Of a stretch of 64,000 nt of DNA, positions 44,982 to 56,359 are shown in pieces (within the stretch, counting starts at the first letter, position 1; every line of letters begins with the position of its first letter). A program made the position numbers and the translations under genes. Under the pieces are notes generated by a model. The model was not told the DNA's origin. It searched no databases and saw only the letters and a program-made list of their open reading frames with translations. This DNA is from Astragalus membranaceus (taxonomy: Eukaryota; Streptophyta; Magnoliopsida; Fabales; Fabaceae): NCBI GenBank assembly GCA_039519185.1, contig CM076850.1, positions 159,136,462 to 159,200,461 on the forward strand, in the 5' to 3' direction.

Positions 44982-46233
44982 GGGATTTTTTTTTTGTACC
45001 CCCATCATCTCCCAGCTACCCCCACCGACCCTGCGAAAAGACGCAATTGCCCTTAACAAAATTTAAAAATCCCGAACGTATCCTGATTTCATTTTTTTTT
45101 TTGGAAATCGGATTTAGGTAAATCCTAAATCCGATTTCCACTAAAAATTTTAAAAAATTTAAATCGGATTTAGGTAAATCCGATTTCCACTAAAAATTTT
45201 AAAAAATTTAAATCGGATTTATTTAAGATGGGTAGATCCGCTTTTAAAAATAACAAATCGGATTTACCTTAAGTGGGGGTAAATCCGATTTGTTATTTTT
45301 AAAAGCGGATCTACCCCATCATATAAGGTAAATCCGCTTTTAAAAATAACCAAAGCGGATTTACCTTATGTGGGGGTAAATCCGCTTTGTTAACCCAATT
45401 AATAAATAAATAAATCAGTTAAAATTTTAAAAACAAATTTCGACCATCTTTTGGTTCTGTTTAGTGTGTAGTTCGTTAACACGCGACGATATTGTACGTC
45501 GGGAGAATAATTTAGGCTAAAAAATCAGTTTTCGGGCAACCTACTCAAATTGTAATGAAACCACATTCTTTAAATCCGAAAAATATCAAGGATCAATACT
45601 CCTCAAGAAGTGACTTCTTTCAGGACTGGGGACCTCAAAATCCCAAATTCCATCGTTTACTATTTTTTATTAATTTTTTAAATTTTTCATAATCTCCAAA
45701 AAATCTGAAAAAATTTGCATAACTTTATTTTGGTTTTATTAGATTTTTAGTGGTGTTTTCATAATTTTTGGATTAGTTTTGGCTGTTTAACGGATTTTTA
45801 GTAGTATTTTATAACCTTTTTTAAAAAATTAAATAAAAAACAATTTTTTTAATAACAAAATCGGATTTACCTTAGGTGGGATAAATCCGATTTCCTTTTT
45901 TTAGGGAAATCGGATTTACCTTAGGTGGGATAAATCCGATTTTCTCTTTTTTTAGGGAAATCGGATTTATGTACCCACTAGGTAAATCCGATTTCCAAAA
46001 TAACAAAGCGGATTTACCTCTAGCTAAGGTAAATCCGCTTTGTTGTTTTTGAAATCGGATTTACCTATTGGGCACCCCCATATGAGGTAAATCCGACTTT
46101 AAAAATAACAAAACGGATTTACCTCAAATGGAGGTAAATCCGAGCGAATTAAAAATTGGGCAGGGGTATTTTCGGGTTTCACTTTTATGTGGGGGTAAAT
46201 AGGGAGATGATGGGGGTACATAAAAAAAAACCC
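44982..46233. mobile_element. MULE-type element made of repeated hairpins, 9-bp TSD
   Basis: TIRs start GGGATTTTTTTTTTGTACCC (left) and read inward to CATCATCTCCC on both sides. The perfect 9-bp repeat acactttta flanks it (44973-44981 and 46234-46242). Most of the interior (45105-45400 and 45850-46145) consists of about ten hairpins of the type AATCGGATTTACC-loop-GGTAAATCCGATT, with matched variants AAGCGG/CCGCTT. Between them lies about 430 bp of AT-rich unique sequence. No transposase. The total of 1252 bp is long for a MITE. Confidence 0.88.
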
Positions 46234-46531
46234 ACACTTTTAACACAGGTCAGGCTCAGACCTTGTAAAGCCCAGCTTGGCCCAGTCTATTCCTGCACTT
46301 AATCACACAATCATAAGATAACACCTTTTATCCAATAACTCCCAAATCCCTAAACCCCAAAATCACGCGTCGTTCTACACAAAATCAATTTTGCCATTCA
46401 ATCTACAGATTCAATCTTTCCTTTCCGCCTCGCTTCACGTCTCTATTCTACGTAGTGGAGTGTCTTTGTGCGTCAAAAGTGAGTTGATTTTACATAATTG
46501 ATTTTAATTAAAAGTTGGTTGAACGAGACAT

Positions 46532-47805
46532 GATTTCGGTGAGAAAAATTAAAATTTTAAGGTGATAACTTTTTCCAAAAAGGTGATAGTTTTTTTGTTT
46601 TTGTTTTTTAGTGTGACTCATTTACATTTTTATAGGTAATTTTAATAAAGTAGTGTTTGTATAAATTTAAAAATTTAGTTAAAAATATTAAAGTGAAATG
46701 ATAAGAGAAAGAGAAGAATTGTTTATGGGAAAAGTAAAAGTAAATTAAAAAGAAAAAAGGAAGAAAGAGAGTGTAAGAGAAAAGTGAAAAGGAGGAAAGA
46801 GAGTGTAAGAAGAAAGAGAAAAAAATGAGGAAAGAGAGTGTAAGAAGAAAAAGAAAAAAAGAGAGGGTAATGACATTTTTACCCTTAAATTAGATATGTG
46901 TCTTGTTAATAAGAGATACAAATTGGTAATTTCATAAGAGGTTTGTTTGTATAAATAGATCGGTGTAATTATCCCGTGTTTTTTTTATATATCAGTGCAG
47001 TTATGTCGTAGTTTCAATTGATTATTTTAGTTCATTAGTAGATTATTGTAGATAGTAAAAGAGATAGTAGATTATCAGTAAGAAATATTTGTTTTAAATA
47101 TTAATTAGTAGTTTAAATAGTCATTAAATCTTCTTGTTTTTTAGATAGTAGGTTTAAAGTAGTCTTCAAAAATTTTAGCTATCAATGACAAATATTAATC
47201 CTGTGTTTTTTTAGAAATCAGTGCAGTTATCCTGTGTTTTTTTATATATCATTGTAGTTATCTCGTAGTTTCAATTGATTATTTTAGTTGATTAGTAGAT
47301 TATAGTAGATGGTAAAAGATAGATAGTAGGATTATCAATAAGAGGTGATAGTAGATTATCAATAAGAGTGTAAATAGATTTCGGTGAGAAAAATTAAAAT
47401 TTTAAGGTGATAACTTTTTCCAAAAAGGTGATAGTTTTTTTGTTTTTGTTTTTTAGTGTGACTCATTTACATTTTTATAGGTAATGTTAGTAGAGTAGTG
47501 TTTGTATAAATTTAGAAATTTAGTTAAAAAAATTAAAGTGAAATGATAAGAGAAAGAGAAGAATTGTTTATGGGAAAAGTAAAAGTAAATTAAAAAGAAA
47601 AAAGGAAGAAAGGGAGTGTAAGAGAAAAGTGAAAATGAGGAAAGAGAGTGTAAGAAGATAGAGAAAAAAAGGAGGAAAGAGAGTGTAAGAAGAAAAAGAA
47701 AAAAAGAGAGGGTAATGACATTTTTACCCTTAAATTAGATATGTGTCTTGTTAATAAGAGATCCAAATTGGTAATTTCATAAGAGGTTTGTTTGTATAAA
47801 TAGAT
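46532..47805. repeat. 429-bp direct duplication with diverged spacer
   Basis: 46532-46960 and 47377-47805 are near-identical. Each starts GATTTCGGTGAGAAAAATT and ends TTTGTATAAATAGAT, which includes a TATA-like TATAAATAG. The spacer also holds two related blocks (about 46961-47090 and 47215-47330) with TAGTTTCAATTGATTATTTT. The second copy abuts the YJU2-like pseudogene. AGAAAGAG-rich purine tracts make up part of each copy. Confidence 0.85.
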
Positions 47806-48715
47806 ATTAGATGCACCAAGTGCTCATCTGAGATTACCATGAAGACCGACCCGCAGAATTCGGATTATGTGGTTGAGTACGGCGCAACCAGAAATTTTGA
47901 ACCTTGGCGTGCAGAGGATGTGGTAGAAGCTGAAGAAATTGGAGATTGTAACGGTCTGGGCCCTTTTCTTTCTAGTAGGCTACCCCTGAACTGTACATCA
48001 TGACCTTTTCTACCCCCTGTAGAGTTTTTGTCTTCCTACTAGATCAATTGGTAGTGGAAATGCATTGAGATTGTACTTGAGCCGCAGGGTACAATGTTCG
48101 ATTCCCACAGAAGGCAAAAACTCTACAGAGGGTAGAGAAGGTCATGATGTACAGTTCTGGGGTAACCTACTAGAAAGAAAAGTGCCCAGGCTGTTACAAC
48201 TTGAGCCCCAGGGTACATGGTTCGATTCCCACGGAAGGCAAAAACTCTACAGGGGGTAGAAAAGGTCATGATGTACAGTTCTGGGGTAGCCTACTAAAAA
48301 GAAAAGGGCCCAGGCTGTTACAGAGATACAATGAAATCTTTGGAGAATAGAACCCTTGATTCTAAAAGAGAGATGGACATACTTGCTGCATTGGATGAGA
48401 TGAAGTCTAGGCATGCAACTGTCTCTGTTGATAAAGTGCTTGCGGCCTTGCAACGTAAACCAGCTAATAAGGAGAAAAGCCTGGAAGAAGAAGAAGAAGA
48501 AGATGATGAAGGGCTGATAAAATCAGTTTTCTTTAATAGTTCAGTAGGTCATGTCAAAAGAATTCCTGATGAAGATATTGAAACTGAGGAGGAACTGTTT
48601 CAGCTTTCAAATGGGGAAAACTCAATTTTTTAGTGAAGATTTCTGTTATTAAGAAGGCAGGGACCCCTAGTGGACTTCTATCTTTGTGTCAAAGCTATGG
48701 AAGTGATGAGGATTA
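47806..48715 (+). pseudogene. YJU2/CCDC94-like splicing factor pseudogene
   Basis: Conceptual translation shows CTKCSSEITMKTDPQNSDYV, GATRNFEPWRAED, then MKSLENRTLDSKREMDILAA and DEMKSRHATVSVD, all characteristic of the YJU2 family, a spliceosome step-one factor. The N-terminal third is missing. The frame is split by a 376-bp element (47947-48322) and shifted near 48632, after which a recognisable C-terminal tail (GTPSGLLSLC) continues to about 48715. The parts are contiguous with no introns, so it may be a retrocopy, though a single large exon of a broken gene is not excluded. The residual 100-aa frame (48331-48633) is only part of it. Confidence 0.85.
47947..48322. mobile_element. 376-bp foldback element with duplicated tRNA-like B box
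   Basis: It is bounded by gagat at 47942-47946 and 48323-48327 and has ends TGTAACGGTCTGGGCCC and GGGCCCAGGCTGTTACA. TIRs of about 85 bp pair nearly throughout. The right half occurs twice in tandem (about 48080-48200 and 48200-48322), each with a GTTCGATTCCC motif resembling an RNA polymerase III B box. A 5-bp TSD with TG...CA ends is LTR-like, yet the size and inverted arms are MITE-like. Classification is open. Confidence 0.75.
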
Positions 48716-48901
48716 ATTGTATATCATATATATTGGTTAGTGTTCCTTTTTTTGATGATTTAGAAGAATAGAATATCTTGATTATCAAGCTCTATTATCT
48801 TCTTTGTGAAGCTATTAAAATTTGGTGAGGCCTAGGTTGCCCTTGGATAAAATGTGGGTAATTTGCCTTAACCCTTAAAAACTGACATATGGATTCCACT
48901 A

Positions 48902-51900
48902 TGTCATACCCCAATTTTGTCCAGCTTAGATCAAAACCCTAATTTTCCACAAAAATAAATAAGTTGAGGAGTGAGAAGCATCATGCATTGCATTTTGAGT
49001 CCTAAAAGTCATTCCAAAGTTTCTAAAATCATTTTTAGAGTTGAAATGCACTTTTTGGGTAAATCAGGTTTTTTTGAGTCCAAAAGGGTATTTTGGTCAT
49101 TTCACAATAAAAATGATAATTCCTCATGAAGGTCATTGAGCATGCATTCTAAGATTCTAGAGGTCATTTCTAGGGTTATAGATTCATTTTTGAAGTGGAA
49201 ATGCATTATCGGGCAAAATTAGGGTTTTTGGGTCAAAAAGGGCATTTTGGTCATTTTACCCTAAAAGATAATTTCTCAGTAAAAATCACTGGGCATCTTT
49301 GGAGGAATTCATTTGGGTCAAAATGAGTTGGGTTATAAATTTTTGCGCATCATTGATTAAATTTTGCATAAAAAGTCAAGTTTCGAAGAAAAGGGCAAAA
49401 TGGTCATTTCCGCTAGAGTGAGGCCCAAAATCAATTTTGGGAGTGGTGTTGTCATGGAATTTTGGGCCCAATGATTGAATCCTAGGATGAGCCCAAAATA
49501 AAAAAAAAGAATAAAAGAATGATCATAAAAAGAAAAATCAAAAAGAATCAAAATAAGGTAGTGTCCTTAATAAGACAAAATGTACTATTTTGTGACAACT
49601 TGCATTTTTTCCCTCTCTTTCCCTCCTCATGGCTGCGAATTTCAGCCCTCCTTTTTCCCTCATTTTGTGTTTCTTCATGCCCTTAATCCATGTGAGTTGT
49701 ATTCCTAGCCATTGATTAAAATTCTAGATCAAATCCTAGGCTACAACTATGTGCAAATTGACCTAATTGCCCCCAACAACTTTTGTGTACAAAAAACTCT
49801 TCAATTTCATATGACACCAGCCATTCCTCACTCATTTGTGTTTTCTCTTTGTCCCTAATCCATGTGCATTGCAATCTTGGCCCTTGATTCAAATTCTATC
49901 TCAAATCTCAATGGTTGGCAAAAGCACAATGTCCTATATACCCTTAATTTTGCACCTCATATAAAACCCAAAAATAAGAAACCAAAAGGAGGATTCTCAT
50001 TTTACCCTAGCACACAATCAGATCACAATTCCTCTCCTCCTCCCCTCTCAAACCCAAGACCACCTCCCACCATTTCCACCACCAATTCTTCAATTTTCAA
50101 CCATCCAAACTTCATTATTCTTGATTCCTACACTAGATCCACTTCTAATCTTGCATTATCTTCAAAGTTCATCATCAAATCCTTCAATATCAAGTGATTT
50201 TCGTGGGATTCAAGAGGAGGTTCAAGTGTTCTTGGTTTCTATTTTGATCTTCTTCTTCATTTCAAGCAAGATCTAGAGGTAAGCTCACAAACTCTTGCAT
50301 TTTCTTTAATTCTCATTATGTAATCTCTCTTCTCCTCGTCTCAACTCCTTCATATATTGTTGTTGATGCTTTGAGGAGCCATCTCAAACATTATTGACAA
50401 GCACTTAGGGAGGCTTGGGTGTTTGAGGTGGCTCCTTGGCTTTGAAGGAATTGTTCTTGTGTCTTCTTGCATTTTATTGTATTTTAAACCTTGTTGGTAT
50501 AATTTTCATCAAATGAAAACCCATTCTCATGCCCATTTTGCTAGTTTTTTTTCCTTTGATTTCGCGTGTATAAATGCATGATTTGGTTGATGTTTGTCTT
50601 AGGAACTTGCATGATAGATTAGGTCCTCTTCTTTTGTGTTGTTTTGTGAGTTAATTTGTCAATTTTTGCATGAAATAAGTTGATGATTCCATGCTTGTAT
50701 GCATTCGGCCATGACTAGGGTTTTTACCCCTTTGATTGCTTGAAGATTGTCATTTTGATTGTGGTTGAGTAAATGCAAGTTATGTCATTGTGTTTGTTTA
50801 CTTTTTACCATTTTACTTTACCACTTCATTAACTTTTTACCAAAAAAACATAAAAACATTTTACCACTTTGGTTTTTACCATTTCACTTAGTTTTTACCA
50901 AAACATTTTTATCTCATCACATAAAACATTTTTACCTTCATTCAAAACATTTTACCACTTGCATCTTTGCATAAAAACCCCAAAACATTTTCTCATTTGC
51001 ATTTCATACTTTTTCAACTTTATAAAATAAACCCCAAAATACTTTTACCACTTTCAAGACCAAAAACATTTCATCTCATTTACAAAACACCAAAACCCAA
51101 AAACATTTTACCACTTTCTTACCTAAACCTTTTACCAAAACATTTTCACCCTCATGCATCTTCATCCATCCCTATTTATGCGACACTCTCATGCATTCTC
51201 GAGTATTTATGCCTTGCATAATAAACGTAATCATACTCAAATGCTCATGCATTCTTGTATGCTCATGCATCCTCTTGTCTACTCATTCATGCATTCATTC
51301 TTGTATGCTCATGCTTGCCAAATCATGCATCATTGCTCACATGTTCATTCACCTAACCTAGAATACTCTATGCCTATGATCAATTGTATTCCTTTGTTCT
51401 TGATGCCATTTGAATGTCTTGACTTAATTGTGCACAAACCCTTTTACACAATCATGTGCCCTTATAAGGCTACCAACATGTGTAGCATAGAGGCATATGT
51501 GCCCCTCTTGAGATTGCTTCCAACTTGTGTAGCAATTCTCCTTCACACACAAACACAATTGTTTTGAGAACTTTGTCTTGCATCTATGACAATTAAATCT
51601 CTTGATTATATTGGCATGCTTAATCTTAGTTGATGATCAACATGTTCATGATTGCTTGATTAGTTGAATATGTTTGAACTTCATTCATTCATGTTGCATT
51701 TGGTTTTGGACATAGAATTCGATTGAAAATGATTTATTTATTTTTTAAAAAACTCTTTTCCAAACCAATTAATTTTCAAAGCATTTTCAATAAACAAAAA
51801 TAAGCAAGTAGTGGAGGTCACCCATAACCTTTGTTAGTTTGATCTCTATGAACGCTCTTCAATTTCACATGAGTACTCAGCGATGATTACCCATAACCTT

Positions 51901-52796
51901 TGTTAGTTTAATCATTCGCTAATGCTCGTCCTACTTCAAAAACCTTTTCAAAACTAAAGAAATTAGAACTACGTCGCTTTGATTCCCATTTGGGATACGT
52001 AGGAGCGAGCCACGTCCTCGTCAAGCACAACAAACCAAAATTAATTCGATTGCGAAAGCCCTTTTTGATCATCTAAAATAAAAACCGATTATCATTAATG
52101 ATCACTCGCGCCGTTGCCGTTTGGTTGTTAATGATAATTTCATTTTCAAAAGAGTTAGTAGCGCGGTCACTCTAAACCGTTGTTGTTTGGTCGTCGCGAA
52201 CACTCGAATCAAAAGCAAAACCGATTATCGTTAATGATCACTCGCGCTGTTGCCGTTTGGTTGTTAATGATAATTTCATTTTCAAAAGAGTTAGTAGCGC
52301 GGCCACTCTAAACCGTTGTTGTTTGGTCATCGCGAATCCTCACTCCTACTGCGAAAACTCATCTAAACAGACTAAAAAACAAAAACCTTTTTAGGACAAC
52401 CAAGAACTACGTAGCTTTGAATTCTCCATCGCACCAGGAGATACGTAGGAGCGAGAGGCCAACTCTCGTCAAGCGCCAAAAATAAAAATTTTCATTAAGT
52501 CTTCTCACTCCCTTTTCAATAAAGAGGCAAAATAAAAGCATTTTCAAATCAACACTTTAAACCACACATTTAATTAAAGGTTCCCTTTCGGTAGAAAGGA
52601 GGTACGGGGTGCTAATACCTTCCCCATGCCTAACCGACCCCCGAACCCATATCTCTAGTTTTCGAAAGACCATCTGCCTTGTCTAAAAGACCTTTTTTCA
52701 ATGTTTTGGTCTTAAAATTAAAATATTGGTGGCGGCTCCATACCTTTTCCACGTTGTACAATGAGAAGTCCGAACCGGATTTTTTGGAGTGCAACA
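48902..52796 (+). mobile_element. Giant Ogre-like solo LTR, 3895 bp, TSD cacta
   Basis: It runs from TGTCATACCCCAATTTTG to GGAGTGCAACA with perfect 5-bp repeats cacta (48897-48901 and 52797-52801). The start, extreme LTR length and the GATACGTAGGAGCGAG block resemble Ogre/Tat LTRs of legumes. Internal structure includes a region rich in CATTTTACCACTTT-type repeats (50800-51150), a CATGCAT-rich stretch (51150-51340) and a near-identical pair of about 120-bp repeats (52084-52330). No internal region remains. Confidence 0.9.
52084..52330. repeat. Near-identical ~120-bp direct repeat inside the Ogre-like LTR
   Basis: Each copy contains ACCGATTATC, then GATCACTCGCGC, then GTTAATGATAATTTCATTTT and GAGTTAGTAGCGCGG. 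Only a few bases differ. Confidence 0.85.
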
Positions 52797-53937
52797 CACT
52801 AACATTTATCACATAAATATATTTACATTATTTGTTTTATAGTTATTACTATATATTTATATTATTTGCACATTCACCCCAATTTTAATAAATGCATTTA
52901 TCTTTGTTTTATCTTCCCTAAGTTTCTTGATGGAGATCAAGAGAGAGAATAAGACATAGATAACTCTCAAATTCAGTCTTCCTCTTCTACACCCTTCTAG
53001 ATGACGTTGGTTTTTTTTTGAACGGCTAGATCACGTTGGTTTTTGCTTGATCTTCTCCTAAACCCTTTGAAACATGACATAATATTCAATGACCCTGGAG
53101 GATTTCATGTACCACTATGAACTCAACATCACTTTGAGTCTAGTTCATTAAATCATAGGTTTCAACTCGTAAATTTTAGATTATATTGTAAATTAATCAC
53201 ATATCATTCAAATTATAAATTTTTAATAATAATTATTAGACAACTAATTGAAAATTTATTTTAAATAAAAAAATAAATTATATGGTACCAAATATTCTAA
53301 AAAATAATTTGAAAAGTAGAACTAATTTACGAGCTCTTAGTCAAATATCTTTTATTGTCAAAAAAAAGTCAAATATCTTTTTTGTATTTTTAAATAAAAT
53401 CAAAGATTTTATAACATTGTATCAAGAATGAAATTATACCAACATGTAATCACTAGTGGAAAAAAGGTATTTCATATTGGTTAAAATTGACATTTCATAT
53501 CGGTTCCTGAACCGATGCAGAAAAATGAGATATAAAAAATAGGGACATTTCATATCGGTTCGTGAACCGATGCGAAAAATGGTTTTCATATCAGTTACTC
53601 GTAGACCCGTTATAAAAAGTCAATTTTTATCAAGTATAAGCGTATTTTTGACATCGGTTTTTTATTGGAACCGATATAAAAATACTTTTGGCATCGGTTA
53701 TCCAGAGGAACCGATATTAAATATTGACTTTTAACATCAAGTGATTTTAGAACCGATGTTAAAACTAGATTTTTTTTTTTAAAAAAAAGTGGTTTTTGAT
53801 CAGCATAATGGGATAGGTATATACTGTATAATCTCAAATATTACAATAATTAAAAGATGAAACATCACAATCTCAAATACATATTATCAAATCTAATCAG
53901 CACAACCTCAATTGTTTTCCATAACTATCCAAAATCC

Positions 53938-54179
53938 TCAGCACAAACTCAAATACATATTATCAAATCTAATCAGCACAATTTGACGTAGAATCTGACG
54001 TACATAGTCATAACATATTATAAACACGTGCTTTAGTCCATGAACACGCCGAGCATTACGAGCCGCAATGGCCACATTTCCAAAAACACAGAAGCCCATA
54101 GGTCCTTGAGGAACAGCGTGATGTCCTGGTGGTCTTATCAAAGCAAAACCAGTATGTGGATCTTTCTTTATCTTTGAAG
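53938..54179 (-). pseudogene. Class-II histone deacetylase exon fragment (HDA14-like)
   Basis: The minus strand encodes GFALIRPPGHHAVPQGPMGF followed by CVFGNVAIAAR and a VHGLKHVFII stretch, the core of plant class-II HDACs. GHH contains conserved active-site histidines. The normal continuation with the zinc-binding DFDVHHG is missing: the frame diverges just after VFII. An acceptor-like TTGCAG precedes the exon at 54180, so it was captured from genomic DNA with intron sequence rather than as a processed copy. It is a fragment and cannot be catalytic. Confidence 0.8.
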
Positions 54180-54239
54180 CTGCAACCAAAATATGAAATT
54201 TAATAATCGAAAATTATAGCATAAAAATGAGTACAACCC

Positions 54240-55052
54240 CTAGTGCTTCACAATTCTTGAAACAATTATGTCAAAGACCAACTATTCTAAAACATTAAGC
54301 TATTAGGCCTGGAAATATTTTAATATATCTTTAAGACGACATTTGGATCACACAAGAGTCCTTTGGGGTTGAAGTCTAGACAACCTTCACATTGTGAGAG
54401 CTGTAGAATAAACTAGGGTTTTTACTAACAAAAGAGAAGAAGATGATAATTGCAGATATTTTCCATTACTCATTTTCAGAAATCATACACTTAAATACAC
54501 TATTAATTAATAGTAGATGGATCTCATCAATCCAAGTGTCAGCATCTGACTTGAAGGAAATAAAAAAAATACAATACTATTTAATATTTTAGTTGAAGTC
54601 CATTACACAAAATCTTTTAACCAGACTGATCTCTTCAGCTCCCTTTTTGATCGAACTAGACCCAAATGGGCTGGATCCACACTGGGCTCACTATCATGCA
54701 ACCAACCAAAATTTACAAATACGAAAACCATCCTCAATCAAGTTCAATTATGTAGTTGCTGTGAAAAGTAGCAAGTAATTGAAGTTTTCCCTCCAAGATA
54801 AGTATAACTACTCCGAAAACCAGTATTCTCAACCTTTTTTACTCCCTGAAAGCTTTCAGCATATTTCATGTTCTAATACTAAATTTTCTTCTAAAACTGC
54901 TAGTATGCCTATCACTATAACATCAAAGTTCTTGTTAGTTATATTCATGGACCCAATAATCAAGACAATTACACAGGTTTCACAGTTGAGATCTGATGTA
55001 GTGAGTCCCATTCATTTACTTAACTATATGCCATGAGTCACAAATTGCAAAA
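54240..55052. other. Internal CACTA sequence, no recognised gene
   Basis: Two small + strand frames (54593-54778 and 54779-55036) have no domain features. 54330-54560 resembles plant LTR or intron sequence. Confidence 0.35.
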
Positions 55053-55880
55053 TGTAACACCCCGATAATTTCTAACTTGTAGAAATTACCGAAATGTACT
55101 ACTGGCATATATCAGAGTAACTTCATTTTTAAATATTGAACACAATCTAAAACTCGATTCTAAAACCCATCAAGTGCGATTATATAACTGAACATGAGAA
55201 TACATAATATCGTTCCTTACACGCTCAACTAGTGTTCAATACTCAAAACAGAAAGTCTGCAGAAGCGATTTACAACTTTATAAACATAAGTCGTACAATC
55301 GTACAATCTAATATACAAAATAAACTGAATACATAACAAGATAAACAGCGTCAGCAATCCCTCATGCATCTTCATAGCCATGCCTCACAGCCTTCCGACT
55401 CTTTCCCTGCTTCACTGAAAAACAACAACATGGATTGGGTGAGACTGTTGAACCAAGGGTAAACACTCCTTTATTTTGTATGATAACAAATTACATCATA
55501 TCTACTAATGTTTCAAGTTGAGCAAAGTGCGGGACTTAATTTAAAGAGAAGAAGACACAAAGGAAGAGAAGCTTGAAGAAGAAGCAACATATGAAGTTCA
55601 AAACCCTAATTTGTGTCTAAGCTTTATTTAGGACACTTTGTAAAGGTCCTATCACCTAAAGTGTGTGGCACTTTAGTTATTGTGAGAGATGAGTTTTTCA
55701 AAACATGCATGGTGCATCAAAATAGTTTTGAAAAATATTTTATAAAAATTGCATGCAAGCATAAAGTGGCACCATAAAACCTAAAACTATTTTGGTTGAA
55801 GGCTTGAAATCAAAATCCTATATTTTTACAAAGATAATAGATTATGGTAATAGATTAGGTGCCTGAATGTTTTCAGAGCA

Positions 55881-56307
55881 CATAATCGATTACTCTCCTA
55901 TTTTAACTAAAACAAATAATCGATTAGTGGCTTTCCTTTCTTTCCTTTTTTAAACAATAATCGATTAGAGCCTCAAATTGCTCTATATATCATAATCGAT
56001 TATTGGCTTCCTTACCTTCCTTTTTTAGATCAATAATCGATTAGTGCATAAAAATAACTACCTACATGAATCGATTATCAACTCTTCAAAGTTTCCTTTT
56101 TTTAAAAGCATAATCGATTAGAGCCTCAGTTTCACCATATCACATAATCGATTATTGCACTTCCTGTTGTCCTGATTGACAACAATAATCGATTATGCAC
56201 TCCTATAACTTCATATGATAATCGATTATCAAGTCTTTCAAACTTTCCATATCCATCAAACTAATCGATTATCTCAATTCTTTTGTTTTCTAACATAATC
56301 GATTATA
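55881..56307. repeat. Twelve AATCGATTA palindromes upstream of the LTR TATA box
   Basis: Twelve copies, most as TAATCGATTA, spaced irregularly at roughly 20-50 bases. The last ends about 45 bases before TATAAATA. Intervening sequence is not itself conserved, so the motif rather than a longer unit is repeated. It looks like an upstream activator-site array; the binding factor is unknown. Confidence 0.9.
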
Positions 56308-56351
56308 CTATGTATTAAATGAGTTTCATTTTTTCAAACCTCTCCTAACAC

Positions 56352-56359
56352 TATAAATA
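56352..56359 (+). promoter_or_regulatory. TATA box of the solo LTR
   Basis: TATAAATA in the context CACTATAAATAGGAG, followed by a CT-rich leader-like sequence. Confidence 0.7.

Noticed and set aside
48331..48633. A complete 100-aa acidic protein
   Set aside because: It is the middle part of a YJU2-like pseudogene, with homologous sequence continuing on both sides beyond a transposon and a frameshift.
49862..51567. ORFs of 71-137 aa in the Ogre-like LTR
   Set aside because: Low-complexity frames from CATTTTACC and CATGCAT repeats inside a solo LTR.
53938..54189. Functional histone deacetylase gene
   Set aside because: Only one exon core is present, the zinc-binding motif is missing, and it lies inside a transposon.
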